In this document: positions 17,083 through 24,986 of the stretch, piece by piece
Layout of the letters: each line of letters opens with the position of its first letter
Numbering within the stretch: position 1 is the stretch's first letter
NCBI RefSeq assembly: GCF_041583835.1
Contig: NZ_JBFHFC010000026.1
Span: forward strand, 1 to 33,147
Source: Thiomicrorhabdus sp041583835
GTDB taxonomy: Bacteria > Pseudomonadota > Gammaproteobacteria > Thiomicrospirales > Thiomicrospiraceae
Direction of reading: 5' to 3'
Length of the DNA: 33,147 bases
The notes under the pieces: generated by a model
Databases searched by the model: none
Seen by the model: the letters and a program-made list of their open reading frames with translations, nothing else
Told to the model about the DNA's origin: nothing
Made by a program: the position numbers and the translations under genes

Positions 17083-17098
17083 CACTGGCTGATCAGTG
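17083..17098. promoter_or_regulatory. Inverted repeat ahead of ovoA
   Basis: CACTG-GCTGAT-CAGTG, a 5-bp dyad with 6-base spacer, lies about 30 bases before the ovoA start. It could be an operator half-site pair or a small RNA hairpin in the leader. A second, larger dyad (CGCCGCT at 17124-17130 and its complement at 17157-17163) lies further upstream. Neither is matched to a known regulator. Confidence 0.3.
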
Positions 17099-17185
17099 GA
17101 AATTGAAGTTAACATTACCATAACGCCGCTGTAAATGGGCACCAAATAAGACTGAAAGCGGCGATTTTAAAAGATGCAAACAAAC

Positions 17186-17222
17186 AGGCCCGGTGAAAAT
17201 CGAAATGTTTCTCACCGGGCCT
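17186..17222 (-). terminator. Probable terminator of the DUF4395 gene
   Basis: A perfect 11-bp dyad (AGGCCCGGTGA, 17186-17196, with complement 17212-17222) lies 34 bases beyond the DUF4395 stop on the reverse strand. The following tract, read in reverse, is GTTTGTTTG, T-rich but interrupted, so termination may be partial. Confidence 0.6.
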
Positions 17223-17255
17223 GATAATTAAGGAAATCGATTCAAGATTGATAAA

Positions 17256-18005
17256 TTAAGAGGTCTTGTTTTCCGCTTCCTGCTTAGCCAAACGCTCTTG
17301 ATTCTTTCTGGCGATTTCGTCCCAATCGATGTTATTACAAGTTTCGCACTCTTCCTTCAAAATTCCCATCCAGACTAGTAGGGCATGAATTTTACAGCCG
17401 ACACAGTAACCTAAAATCGCTTCCAACCACATGAAGCCTAAACAAATCCACACTAAAACCAAAGGAATATAAGGCGACATATAGTTTGACGTCGTCGGCA
17501 GAACTTGCGATCCTGCTACCGTATTCACCCAATTTGCGAATACTTCGGGATTAAAGAACACCAGACACACAGCAATAAAGGACGAACCCAGTACCCAAGC
17601 GAATCGTTTTGGAACCAACGGCTTCCAAACCGGCTTCTGCTTTCTAGCCAAAAAGCTGGCAAGCAAAATAATCGGCGACACTCTCGAAGTCGTCACAAAA
17701 AGCCCCGACAGCATTTCAAACAGAGCGTACAAAAGCACCCACGTTTGCAACGAATAATCGAAGGTACGTTTCACCGCATCGACATGATAGATCACATGAT
17801 AATCCCAATCCAAATCACCACTGTCTACCGCGGTATTACCGTCGACGATCCAATTGGACACAAAGATGGCGTCGTACAAAGTAAAACTCATGAAAATCGG
17901 AATGGCCAATAAGATTCCGGCCCGGATACGAACGGCGACATCATTGATAAAAATGGTTTCTTCTTTTGGATCTCGAAACCAAAGATTTTTGAGTACATCT
18001 AACAT
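17256..18005 (-). CDS. DUF4395-type membrane protein with two CxxC motifs
   Basis: A 249-residue inner-membrane protein with about four hydrophobic segments (near 30-50, 88-120, 137-155 and 180-205). The DUF4395 likeness rests on the central RVSPIILLASFLA-RKQKP and RFAWVLGSSF region and the C-terminal GYCVGCKIHALLVW. Two CxxC pairs lie close together: Cys201/Cys204 at the end of the last helix and Cys220/Cys223 in the following hydrophilic stretch. They could bind a metal or undergo disulfide exchange. A charged C-terminal helix follows. No function is known for the family. It is upstream of ovoA on the same strand, separated by a probable terminator, so a shared role in thiol chemistry is only a suggestion. 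Confidence 0.78.
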   Translation of the reverse strand: MLDVLKNLWFRDPKEETIFINDVAVRIRAGILLAIPIFMSFTLYDAIFVSNWIVDGNTAVDSGDLDWDYHVIYHVDAVKRTFDYSLQTWVLLYALFEMLSGLFVTTSRVSPIILLASFLARKQKPVWKPLVPKRFAWVLGSSFIAVCLVFFNPEVFANWVNTVAGSQVLPTTSNYMSPYIPLVLVWICLGFMWLEAILGYCVGCKIHALLVWMGILKEECETCNNIDWDEIARKNQERLAKQEAENKTS

Positions 18006-18468
18006 AAGGCAACCTTGCTTTTAGCGTTTCACATCAAAAACTTATTGATAGTGGGACAAAGTGTAGCAAAGGTTACACCATATAAGAAGGTGCTAATTTA
18101 ATCATATTTTTTAATAGGCATATCACATTAAATTAAATCATTAATAAGCCTTATATCCACTGATTTTTTTATGGTAATTGACCATGATTCAATCCGGCCT
18201 TTTCAACCATACCCATTAAACCATTCAACGAACAAACAGAGCATATACAACATTGACCGAATTTGCTTAACCCCACAAATTTTATTTATAAATTGGACAT
18301 CGGCAAGCCAACTAACATGAGACTGACGAACACCAATCCACGACTCCCCCAATGTTCCAAAATGGGATATGATGATGTTAAATTTATCCAAAACCGATAT
18401 GGCCGCAGGAAAAACCACTCCTTGCCAATCGTATATTGTCTGTTTTAAATGCAAAAGGAGCGACCTTG
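18006..18468. other. Long AT-rich intergenic region
   Basis: About 460 bases between divergent genes. Small open frames here lack ribosome sites and family likeness. I see no tRNA, clear hairpin terminator or perfect promoter hexamers. The left 150 bases are very AT-rich (around 18080-18170). It could host an unannotated small RNA, but nothing in the sequence shows one. Confidence 0.5.
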
Positions 18469-19419
18469 ATGCTAACTCAAGTACTGCTGTTTCAGGTGCT
18501 GCTGCCTTTAATCCTTCTTGTTTGGCTGGCTCTTTTTCATACACATACACGCTTTAAATGGCTTTTCAAAACGACGGTTGTTATCGGCTATCTCGTCGCC
18601 ATCGGAGTCGGCATGCTCTGGGTTCTCGTTCCATGGTATCTGACTTACATTTTTTTGGGGCTTGCCATCCTGTTTTCACTTCGTTCCTTCGCCCAGACGG
18701 CCGACAAACCCTGGATTATTTCATGGAACCTTCCTACGGTTATAACCACGTTTGGAATGAGCGCCGTCATGCTCATCTTCATCGCGATCAATGCCTATCT
18801 GCTGTCAGGCTGGATTCCCAAAACCCATAACTTGGTCAATTTATCTTTTCCTCTCGCCCATGGAAATTATTATGCGGTCAATGCGGGAAGTAATTCCGTA
18901 CTAAACCCACATCTAAAGTCTTTAAAACCCAACCCGAATTTTGCCCCCAGGAAGGGACAAAGCTATGCCGTCGAGATCGTAAAAATATTCCCTTGGGGAC
19001 TTCGCGCAGAAGGAACGCAACCGACTGATCCGCAACACTATGCAATCTATGGCGAACAGGTTTTCGCCCCCTGCGACGGCAGTGTGGTCGATACAGAAAA
19101 CAATCTACCGGAAATGCAGGTTCCGGCCAGAGTTCGAGATCTTACCAAGCCATACGGCAACTTTGCGCTGCTGAAATGCAACGATATAGAGGTGCTGCTT
19201 GCCCACTTGAAACAAGGCAGCATCGTCGTCAAACGGGGAGACGAGGTTAAAACGGGAGACTTGCTTGCGGAAGTCGGTAACTCAGGCGACTCCAAAGAAC
19301 CAAGCCTACTGATCAGCGCACAAAAACGGGAGACGAACCAATCTTTATTTAGCGGCGAACCGCTGGAAATCTTATTCGACGGCGATTACCTGGTTCGCAA
19401 CGAACGTATCTCACCCTGA
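18469..19419 (+). CDS. Membrane-anchored M23 (LytM-like) protein lacking zinc ligands
   Basis: A 316-residue protein with about four N-terminal membrane helices (5-23, 33-52, 55-72, 89-112) and an extracytoplasmic domain of the LytM/M23 kind (about 160-290). The fold signature is clear: YGEQVFAPCDGSVVDTE, VLLAHLKQGSIVVKRGDEVKTGDLLAEVGNSGDS. The metal site is largely gone. Family members have an aspartate in a YALDF-like segment where this protein has YAVEI. The PHLHI-type HxH motif is replaced by PSLLIS. Only His246 of AHL remains. It is therefore probably not a peptidase and may act as a binding or activator protein, as EnvC-like pseudo-enzymes do. ATG 18469 has AGGAG eight bases upstream. 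A LysE exporter follows after 15 bases. Confidence 0.85.
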   Translation: MLTQVLLFQVLLPLILLVWLALFHTHTRFKWLFKTTVVIGYLVAIGVGMLWVLVPWYLTYIFLGLAILFSLRSFAQTADKPWIISWNLPTVITTFGMSAVMLIFIAINAYLLSGWIPKTHNLVNLSFPLAHGNYYAVNAGSNSVLNPHLKSLKPNPNFAPRKGQSYAVEIVKIFPWGLRAEGTQPTDPQHYAIYGEQVFAPCDGSVVDTENNLPEMQVPARVRDLTKPYGNFALLKCNDIEVLLAHLKQGSIVVKRGDEVKTGDLLAEVGNSGDSKEPSLLISAQKRETNQSLFSGEPLEILFDGDYLVRNERISP

Positions 19420-19434
19420 ACCTTCTCTCCAACG

Positions 19435-20055
19435 ATGATTCCATTCGAACTGCTTTCCACGTTTGTCGTCGCAGCCATCCTGATCGGCTTGTCACCCGGA
19501 CCGGACAACCTTTATGTTCTGGCGCAATCGGCCTTTCACGGACGTAAAGCCGGAATCTGGCTAACGGCCGGCTTGTGCAGCGGACTGGTGGTACACACCA
19601 CCGCCGTCGCTTTGGGCGTGGCCGCCATTCTGCAGACCTCCCCTACAGCCTTCAAGGTTTTGAAAGTACTTGGGGCCGCCTATCTGTTGTATCTTGCCTG
19701 GCTGGCGTTCCGTGCATCCAACGCCGCCTTGGAAAACCTTCCGCCCAAAACCCTCACGCCTTTCCAGCTCTACCGGCGCGGTATCCTGATGAACCTCTCA
19801 AACCCCAAGGTTTCAATCTTTTTTCTGGCTTTCCTGCCGCAATTCACTGTGCCCGAACACGGCTTCGTCGGCCTGCAGGTTTTCATACTCGGCTTAATCA
19901 TGATGTTCGTGACCTTCATCCTTTTTGCCTCCATCGCTCTGCTGGCGGATAAATTAAGAACCAAGCTCGTACAGTCGCCCAAGATTCAAAAGACACTCCA
20001 CAATATCACGGGGCTGGTTTTTCTCGCCCTCGCGGCCAACCTCATCCACGCCTAA
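19435..20055 (+). CDS. LysE/RhtB-family exporter
   Basis: A 206-residue inner-membrane exporter of the LysE/RhtB superfamily, which moves amino acids or their derivatives out of the cell. The family signature SPGPDNLYVLAQSAFHGRKAG is at residues 20-40, followed by about six helices and the NLSNPKVSIFFLAFLPQF motif near 120-138. Length is typical. It starts 15 bases after the M23-like gene, so the two are probably co-transcribed. The substrate cannot be read from the sequence. No dedicated regulator is adjacent. Confidence 0.93.
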   Translation: MIPFELLSTFVVAAILIGLSPGPDNLYVLAQSAFHGRKAGIWLTAGLCSGLVVHTTAVALGVAAILQTSPTAFKVLKVLGAAYLLYLAWLAFRASNAALENLPPKTLTPFQLYRRGILMNLSNPKVSIFFLAFLPQFTVPEHGFVGLQVFILGLIMMFVTFILFASIALLADKLRTKLVQSPKIQKTLHNITGLVFLALAANLIHA

Positions 20056-20208
20056 GGCAAACCATTTAATTCCCTTAATATCGGTACAGATTTGAATTTC
20101 GCCGCCCGATTTGTTTAAGTGGTTCTCAATAACTACTTAACCACTTTCGATTGGCGTTTTATTTATAAGAGGCGTTGACACTAAACAAAAAAACGGACCC
20201 GTGTTTCC

Positions 20209-21621
20209 ATGATTTTAATCACCTTTCTTCTGTTTCTTACTCTGTTCTTTCTCATTGGCATCACAAGCTATTTCTTCTCTAAAAAAACCACCGAAGACTA
20301 TCTGGTTGCCGGTAAAAGCGTTCACCCTGCATTGGTCGGCCTTTCGGCAGTCGCGACCAACAACAGCGGTTTTATGTTCATCGGAATGATCGGGGCAACC
20401 TATGCGATGGGACTGTCTTCGATCTGGCTCATGATCGGCTGGATTGCCGGGGACTGGATCGCCCAGCGCAATTCGGTCGGCGCTATCCAGAAAAGCGCAC
20501 AGCCCCCCGGAGTTCACTCCTTCGGCGGTTTAATTGCTCACTGGATTGCCGCGCCTTCCGCTTACCGCTTGAGACAACTGATCGGTCTGCTGACCATCGT
20601 TTTTCTGATCGTTTACGCAGCCGCACAACTGAAGGCCGGAACCAAAGCAACCCAAGCACTACTGGACTGGCCGGAAGAGAGCGGTATCCTGCTGGCAGCT
20701 TTCATCATTTTCGTCTACAGCCTGGTCGGCGGTATCCGGGCATCGATCTGGACCGATATGGCACAATCCATCGTCATGCTGAGCGGTATGGTCATCATGG
20801 CCGTTTTCGGCCTATCCGCCATTGGCGGACTAGACTCGTTCGACCTGCAACTGAACCAGGTTTCCGATCACTACATGAACTGGTTCCCCGAAGGAATGAC
20901 CGGATTATCCGCCGTGCTGTTCGTTATCGGTTGGGTCTTCGGCGGCATGGGGGTCATCGGTCAACCGCACATCGTCATCCGCTTCATGACCTTGAACCCG
21001 AAATACACCGCCGGCCACATGCAGCGCTACTACTACGCCTGGTTCATCGTGTTTTACGGATTGACGATTACCGTCGGCCTGATCAGCCGCCTATTGATCC
21101 CTTCCACGGAAAGCTTCGATGCCGAAATGGCATTGCCGACACTGGCGACCCAGCTTATGCCCGAAGTTTTCACCGGGTTGGTTTTAGCGGCCCTGTTCGC
21201 GGCTACTATGTCGACCGTCGACTCCCTGATTCTGTCTTGTTCCGCTTCTCTGACGCGTGATCTGACGACCAATCCAAGCCAAAGCCTGTTCCTGACCAAG
21301 CTTTCCACCTTTAGTGTGCTGCTGATTGCGGTTTTGATCGCCCTTTCCAATAACCAGACGGTTTTCAGTCTGGTATTGGATGCCTGGGGACTTTTGGGAT
21401 CGGCTTTCGTACCATTGATTCTGTGGCTGGCTTTAAAACAGAGAATCGATCAGACCTGGTCAATCGCTACCATTTTGGGCGGCTTGCTCGGTTTTGTCCT
21501 GTTCTCGCATTTTCAACTTTTCCCGGACGTTTATACCATCACCTTCGGAATTTTAAGCGGTTTGAGCGTGGCAATAATCGGGTCGAAATTTGCGCATTCA
21601 GACAACGGAAAACAAGTGTAA
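20209..21621 (+). CDS. Sodium:solute symporter (SSS family, PutP-like)
   Basis: A 470-residue inner-membrane transporter with about 13 hydrophobic segments, as expected for Na+/substrate symporters of the SSS family. The N-terminal KKTTEDYLVAGKSVHPALVG and the sodium-site region NNSGFMFIGMIGATYAMGLS fit PutP-like members. So do GMGVIGQPHIVIRFMT near 245-260 and the helix-8 motif FAATMSTVDSLILSCSASLTRD. It resembles the Na+/proline carrier most closely, but the substrate is not proven. No canonical ribosome site is obvious before ATG 20209. It follows the LysE gene by about 150 bases and is probably transcribed separately. Confidence 0.93.
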   Translation: MILITFLLFLTLFFLIGITSYFFSKKTTEDYLVAGKSVHPALVGLSAVATNNSGFMFIGMIGATYAMGLSSIWLMIGWIAGDWIAQRNSVGAIQKSAQPPGVHSFGGLIAHWIAAPSAYRLRQLIGLLTIVFLIVYAAAQLKAGTKATQALLDWPEESGILLAAFIIFVYSLVGGIRASIWTDMAQSIVMLSGMVIMAVFGLSAIGGLDSFDLQLNQVSDHYMNWFPEGMTGLSAVLFVIGWVFGGMGVIGQPHIVIRFMTLNPKYTAGHMQRYYYAWFIVFYGLTITVGLISRLLIPSTESFDAEMALPTLATQLMPEVFTGLVLAALFAATMSTVDSLILSCSASLTRDLTTNPSQSLFLTKLSTFSVLLIAVLIALSNNQTVFSLVLDAWGLLGSAFVPLILWLALKQRIDQTWSIATILGGLLGFVLFSHFQLFPDVYTITFGILSGLSVAIIGSKFAHSDNGKQV

Positions 21622-21719
21622 ATTCAATAAAATGAGTAACGCGCTCGTTTCTAAACAACGAAAATGTATGGTAATGTTAAACCTTACTAACTATCTTGTT
21701 ATCGAGCGGAGTGCGTAGC

Positions 21720-22478
21720 ATGAAAATACAGCCTGACTTCCGGGAATTGAGCTGTTCAGAATGTACACAAGGAGCGGGTTTAGAATTCGATTTCTCTATG
21801 GCCTTACAACCGATTGTCAATGCGACAACCCGAACCGTTTTCGCACAGGAGGCATTGGTACGAGGCTTGAACAACGAGTCTGCTGCAAAGGTATTCAATC
21901 ACGTAAACGACACCAACCGTTACCGCTTTGATCAAGCCTGTCGGGTCAAGGCTATTAAGCTCGCATCCGAACTCGAGATCGACTCGCTCCTTAGTATCAA
22001 CTTTATGCCCCGAGCCGTCTACCGCCCGGAACTCTGCATAAGAGCCACACTTAAGGCGGCAAAAGAATACGGATTTCCAATTGAAAGAATCATCTTTGAA
22101 GTGACCGAAGGTGAAAAGGTTGACGATTACGACCATCTCCGAAGTATCGTCGACCACTATAAACAAAGGGGTTTTTTGACGGCGATCGACGACTTTGGAG
22201 CTGGCTATTCCGGCTTGAATCTCTTAGCGGAAATGCAAACCAATTTAATCAAACTTGATATGGCGTTAGTTCGAAATGTCCATCAAGACCGAGTCCGTCA
22301 ATCTATCATCAAAGGCATTCTGCAGGTATGCAGAGATCTTGACATCGAAGTGATTGCTGAAGGCATTGAAACAGCCGAAGAGTTCGAGACCTTGCAATCT
22401 TTCGGCATTGAACTCTTCCAAGGTTTTTTCTTTGCGGAACCGGCATTCGAATCCCTTGCATCTATCTCCTGGAGATGA
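21720..22478 (+). CDS. EAL-domain cyclic di-GMP phosphodiesterase
   Basis: A stand-alone EAL protein (252 residues) that would hydrolyse cyclic di-GMP to pGpG. Residues for metal binding and catalysis are present: Glu44 in QEALVRG, Asn94 in SINFMP, Glu127 in FEVTEGE, Asp157-Asp158 in IDDFGAGYSG, Lys178 in LIKLD, Glu214 in AEGIET and Gln234 in QGFFFAEP. Activity is therefore likely. The first 25 residues hold two cysteines (Cys12, Cys15) in SCSECTQG, which may be structural. There is no membrane segment or sensor domain. ATG 21720 has GGAG eight bases upstream and is preferred to an earlier TTG. It is a functional counterpart of the diguanylate cyclase near 7.3-8.3 kb. Confidence 0.93.
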   Translation: MKIQPDFRELSCSECTQGAGLEFDFSMALQPIVNATTRTVFAQEALVRGLNNESAAKVFNHVNDTNRYRFDQACRVKAIKLASELEIDSLLSINFMPRAVYRPELCIRATLKAAKEYGFPIERIIFEVTEGEKVDDYDHLRSIVDHYKQRGFLTAIDDFGAGYSGLNLLAEMQTNLIKLDMALVRNVHQDRVRQSIIKGILQVCRDLDIEVIAEGIETAEEFETLQSFGIELFQGFFFAEPAFESLASISWR

Positions 22479-22606
22479 CTCTATAAAAGCGCCGTCAGAT
22501 CTTCTGTAGGGCGAACACCACTTTTTCCAAATAAAACTGTCAAAATAGTGAAACATAAGTCGTTGTGCTTATTGGCATAATAGAAAAAAAGCTGATGGAG
22601 TAACGC

Positions 22607-23650
22607 ATGAGAATATTGATCGTAACCGATGCTTGGAAACCGCAAGTCAACGGCGTAGTCACTACCATGACTCAAGTCATTCAGGAACTGGAAACCGCAG
22701 GACATGAAGTCAAAGTTCTGCACCCCGGTTTATACCCTACCGTTCCGATGCCGCGCTATGCAGAAATTCGCTTAGTTATTTACGCCAAAAATTTCCGCAA
22801 ACAGATCGAAGACTTTGCGCCGGACGCCGTTCATATTGTCACCGAAGGGCCTCTTGGTTTAAGGGCTAGAGCCTTCTGCATCAAACGCGGCTGGCCGTTC
22901 ACTACCTCCTTCCACACCAAATTTGCCGAATATCTAAACAAACGCATTCCGCTCATCCCGGTGAGTTGGGGATATCGTTTTCTGCGTTTCTTCCATACTC
23001 CGGCCGAACGCACACTGGTTAGCACCCAATCTCTCATCGACGAACTATCGGAAAAAGACTTCAAACATCTATTCAAATGGAACCGAGGGGTCGATATCGA
23101 ACTTTTCCACCCCAAAAGACGTCGTGATTTGGAACTGCCCAGACCGATCAATCTGTATGTCGGCCGGGTATCGGTCGAAAAAAATCTGCCGGCTTTTCTG
23201 AATTTGGAGCTTGAAGGCTCTAAAGTGGTCGTCGGTGGCGGACCGGCTTTGGATGCGTTCAGACAAGCCTACCCCGGCATTCACTTTTTAGGTAAACATA
23301 CCGGCGAAGACTTGGCCGAATTGTTCGCCAGCGCCGACGTATTCGTATTCCCGTCGCTCACCGATACCTACGGTCTTGTCATGTTGGAAGCTTTGGCTTC
23401 GGGGACGCCGGTAGCAGCCTATCCCACCACCGGACCGATTGACGTACTGGCACCGCAGTGCGGTGTTATGGACGAGGATTTGAAAAGAGCCATCGAAGCG
23501 GCCTTGAAATTGAACCGCACAGCATGCCGAGACTACGCACAAGCATTCAGCTGGACGGCTTGCGCGCAAACTTTCTTAAGTGCGTTAGCGCCGATTCAAC
23601 CCGCGACGCTTACCCGGAAAGCACCACTTGGCAATGAAGCGATAGAGTGA
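22607..23650 (+). CDS. Glycosyltransferase family 4 protein
   Basis: A 347-residue GT-B-fold glycosyltransferase that would pass a sugar from a nucleotide sugar to a lipid or saccharide. The N-terminal domain opens with RILIVTDAWKPQVNGVVTTM, the glycine-rich acceptor loop seen in mannosyl- and sulfoquinovosyl-transferases of the SqdX/PimB/MgtA kind. The C-terminal donor domain contains LYVGRVSVEKNLPAFL and the EX7E-like segment FPSLTDTYGLVMLEALASG. A basic patch near residues 115-160 may hold it to the membrane. GGAG lies nine bases before ATG 22607. Related stand-alone genes in proteobacteria are thought to make glycolipids, but the exact acceptor cannot be read here. Confidence 0.9.
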   Translation: MRILIVTDAWKPQVNGVVTTMTQVIQELETAGHEVKVLHPGLYPTVPMPRYAEIRLVIYAKNFRKQIEDFAPDAVHIVTEGPLGLRARAFCIKRGWPFTTSFHTKFAEYLNKRIPLIPVSWGYRFLRFFHTPAERTLVSTQSLIDELSEKDFKHLFKWNRGVDIELFHPKRRRDLELPRPINLYVGRVSVEKNLPAFLNLELEGSKVVVGGGPALDAFRQAYPGIHFLGKHTGEDLAELFASADVFVFPSLTDTYGLVMLEALASGTPVAAYPTTGPIDVLAPQCGVMDEDLKRAIEAALKLNRTACRDYAQAFSWTACAQTFLSALAPIQPATLTRKAPLGNEAIE

Positions 23651-23678
23651 CATACCCGTTGAAAACCCAGTAAAGACC

Positions 23679-24986
23679 TTAAGTTGGTTGACCGACCATT
23701 ACCGTCACCATCTTGTCCGGATGGATATGTTTCTTCCACGCTTTCAGCACATCTTCCTTACTCAAGGATTCGATGATTTTCGGAAACTGTTCAAGATAAT
23801 CCAACGGCAACCCGTAAAAACCGATCATGGATATATATCCGATAATCTTACCGTTACTATCGATTCGTAGCGGAAAGCCGCCAATCAAATTATCTTTAAT
23901 GGCCTGAAAATGCTTATCGTCGATCGACTTCATAAAGGCTTCCAAAGTATCACCGACGACCTTTTCCGCCTCTTTGGCACTCTCGTTTTTGGTCGATAAA
24001 TAACTTAACCACGGACCGGCAACCCGCATTGGCGCAAACCCGCTTCCGACACTGTACACCAAGCCGCGTTTCTCTCTCACTTCCTCCATCAACAAAGAAC
24101 CGAAGCCGCTGCCGCCCAAAAGGTGGTTGCCTAAGAACAAAGCATAATAATCCGGATCGCCACGCTTAACGCCGATCTGTCCCTGACGGAAGTAGGTTTG
24201 AGAAGAATCAAATTCAATCACACTCCGCATCGCTGCTTTCAAAGGCTGCGGTTCCGGAAGTGCTGCCGGTTTTTCTCCTTTCGGCAGGGACTGCAAAAGA
24301 TTTTCGGAAATCGCTTTCGCTTCTTTCATAGTGACATTACCGACAATTGAAATCGTCGCATTTGAGGCCACAAAATAACGCTTATAAAAGCTCTGTAAAT
24401 CTTCCAGCTTCAATGCTTTGACCGTTTCTACCGAACCTGAAACCGGATGGGCGTAAGGGTGATTCCCGTATAACTTTTCCCAAAATTCGTTACGTGCAAT
24501 TTCGCTTGGATTCTTCTGCTGCTGTTTTAAAGCAACCAAAAGACGCTGACGTTCGCGGTTGAAAATATCCGGATTAAACACCGACTGCGTTAACGATTCT
24601 TTAAATAACTCCAAAGAGGGCTTAAAGATGCTTTCTCGGGTCAAGGTGCGTAACGAAAAATTCGCCATGTCTCGATCGACTCCGCCACCGATTTTTGCAC
24701 CCAGTGCATTAGTCTTCTGCGAAATCTCTTCCTCGCTCATCGTCGGCGTCTGCGTACCGATCAACGTTGTCGTCAAGGAGGCTAACCCCCATTGCTTGCC
24801 GTCACGCGCACTCCCGGCATCAAACGCAACTTCAATATCCAGCATCGGCAGTTCGGGGGAATGGACGTACATGACCTTGCTTCCTTGGGAAGTCTGCCAA
24901 GTCTTGATATCGACCCCTGCCGAAGCCTGAACGGAAAATAACAGAGTGCCGACACAAACGATCAGCAATGCCGTGAAACGCTTCAT
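23679..24986 (-). CDS. M16 peptidase family protein, inactive-type subunit
   Basis: A 435-residue exported M16 homologue with a signal peptide (LLIVCVGTLLFSVQASA, ending about residue 23). The HxxEH zinc motif expected after the first strand pair is absent; the matching segment reads GLASLTTTLIGT. The second-half binding segment (VREKRGLVYSVGSGF) is intact, as in the non-catalytic partner of paired bacterial M16 enzymes. The start ATG directly follows the TAA of the catalytic gene (TAAATG), so translation is coupled and a heterodimer is likely. The pair beside ftsY is also found in Pseudomonas. The periplasmic substrate is unknown. Confidence 0.93.
   Translation of the reverse strand: MKRFTALLIVCVGTLLFSVQASAGVDIKTWQTSQGSKVMYVHSPELPMLDIEVAFDAGSARDGKQWGLASLTTTLIGTQTPTMSEEEISQKTNALGAKIGGGVDRDMANFSLRTLTRESIFKPSLELFKESLTQSVFNPDIFNRERQRLLVALKQQQKNPSEIARNEFWEKLYGNHPYAHPVSGSVETVKALKLEDLQSFYKRYFVASNATISIVGNVTMKEAKAISENLLQSLPKGEKPAALPEPQPLKAAMRSVIEFDSSQTYFRQGQIGVKRGDPDYYALFLGNHLLGGSGFGSLLMEEVREKRGLVYSVGSGFAPMRVAGPWLSYLSTKNESAKEAEKVVGDTLEAFMKSIDDKHFQAIKDNLIGGFPLRIDSNGKIIGYISMIGFYGLPLDYLEQFPKIIESLSKEDVLKAWKKHIHPDKMVTVMVGQPT

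Noticed and set aside
18006..18468. A small RNA or riboswitch in the long intergenic region
   Set aside because: No recognisable conserved riboswitch core and no terminator-promoter pair were seen; transcript data would be needed.
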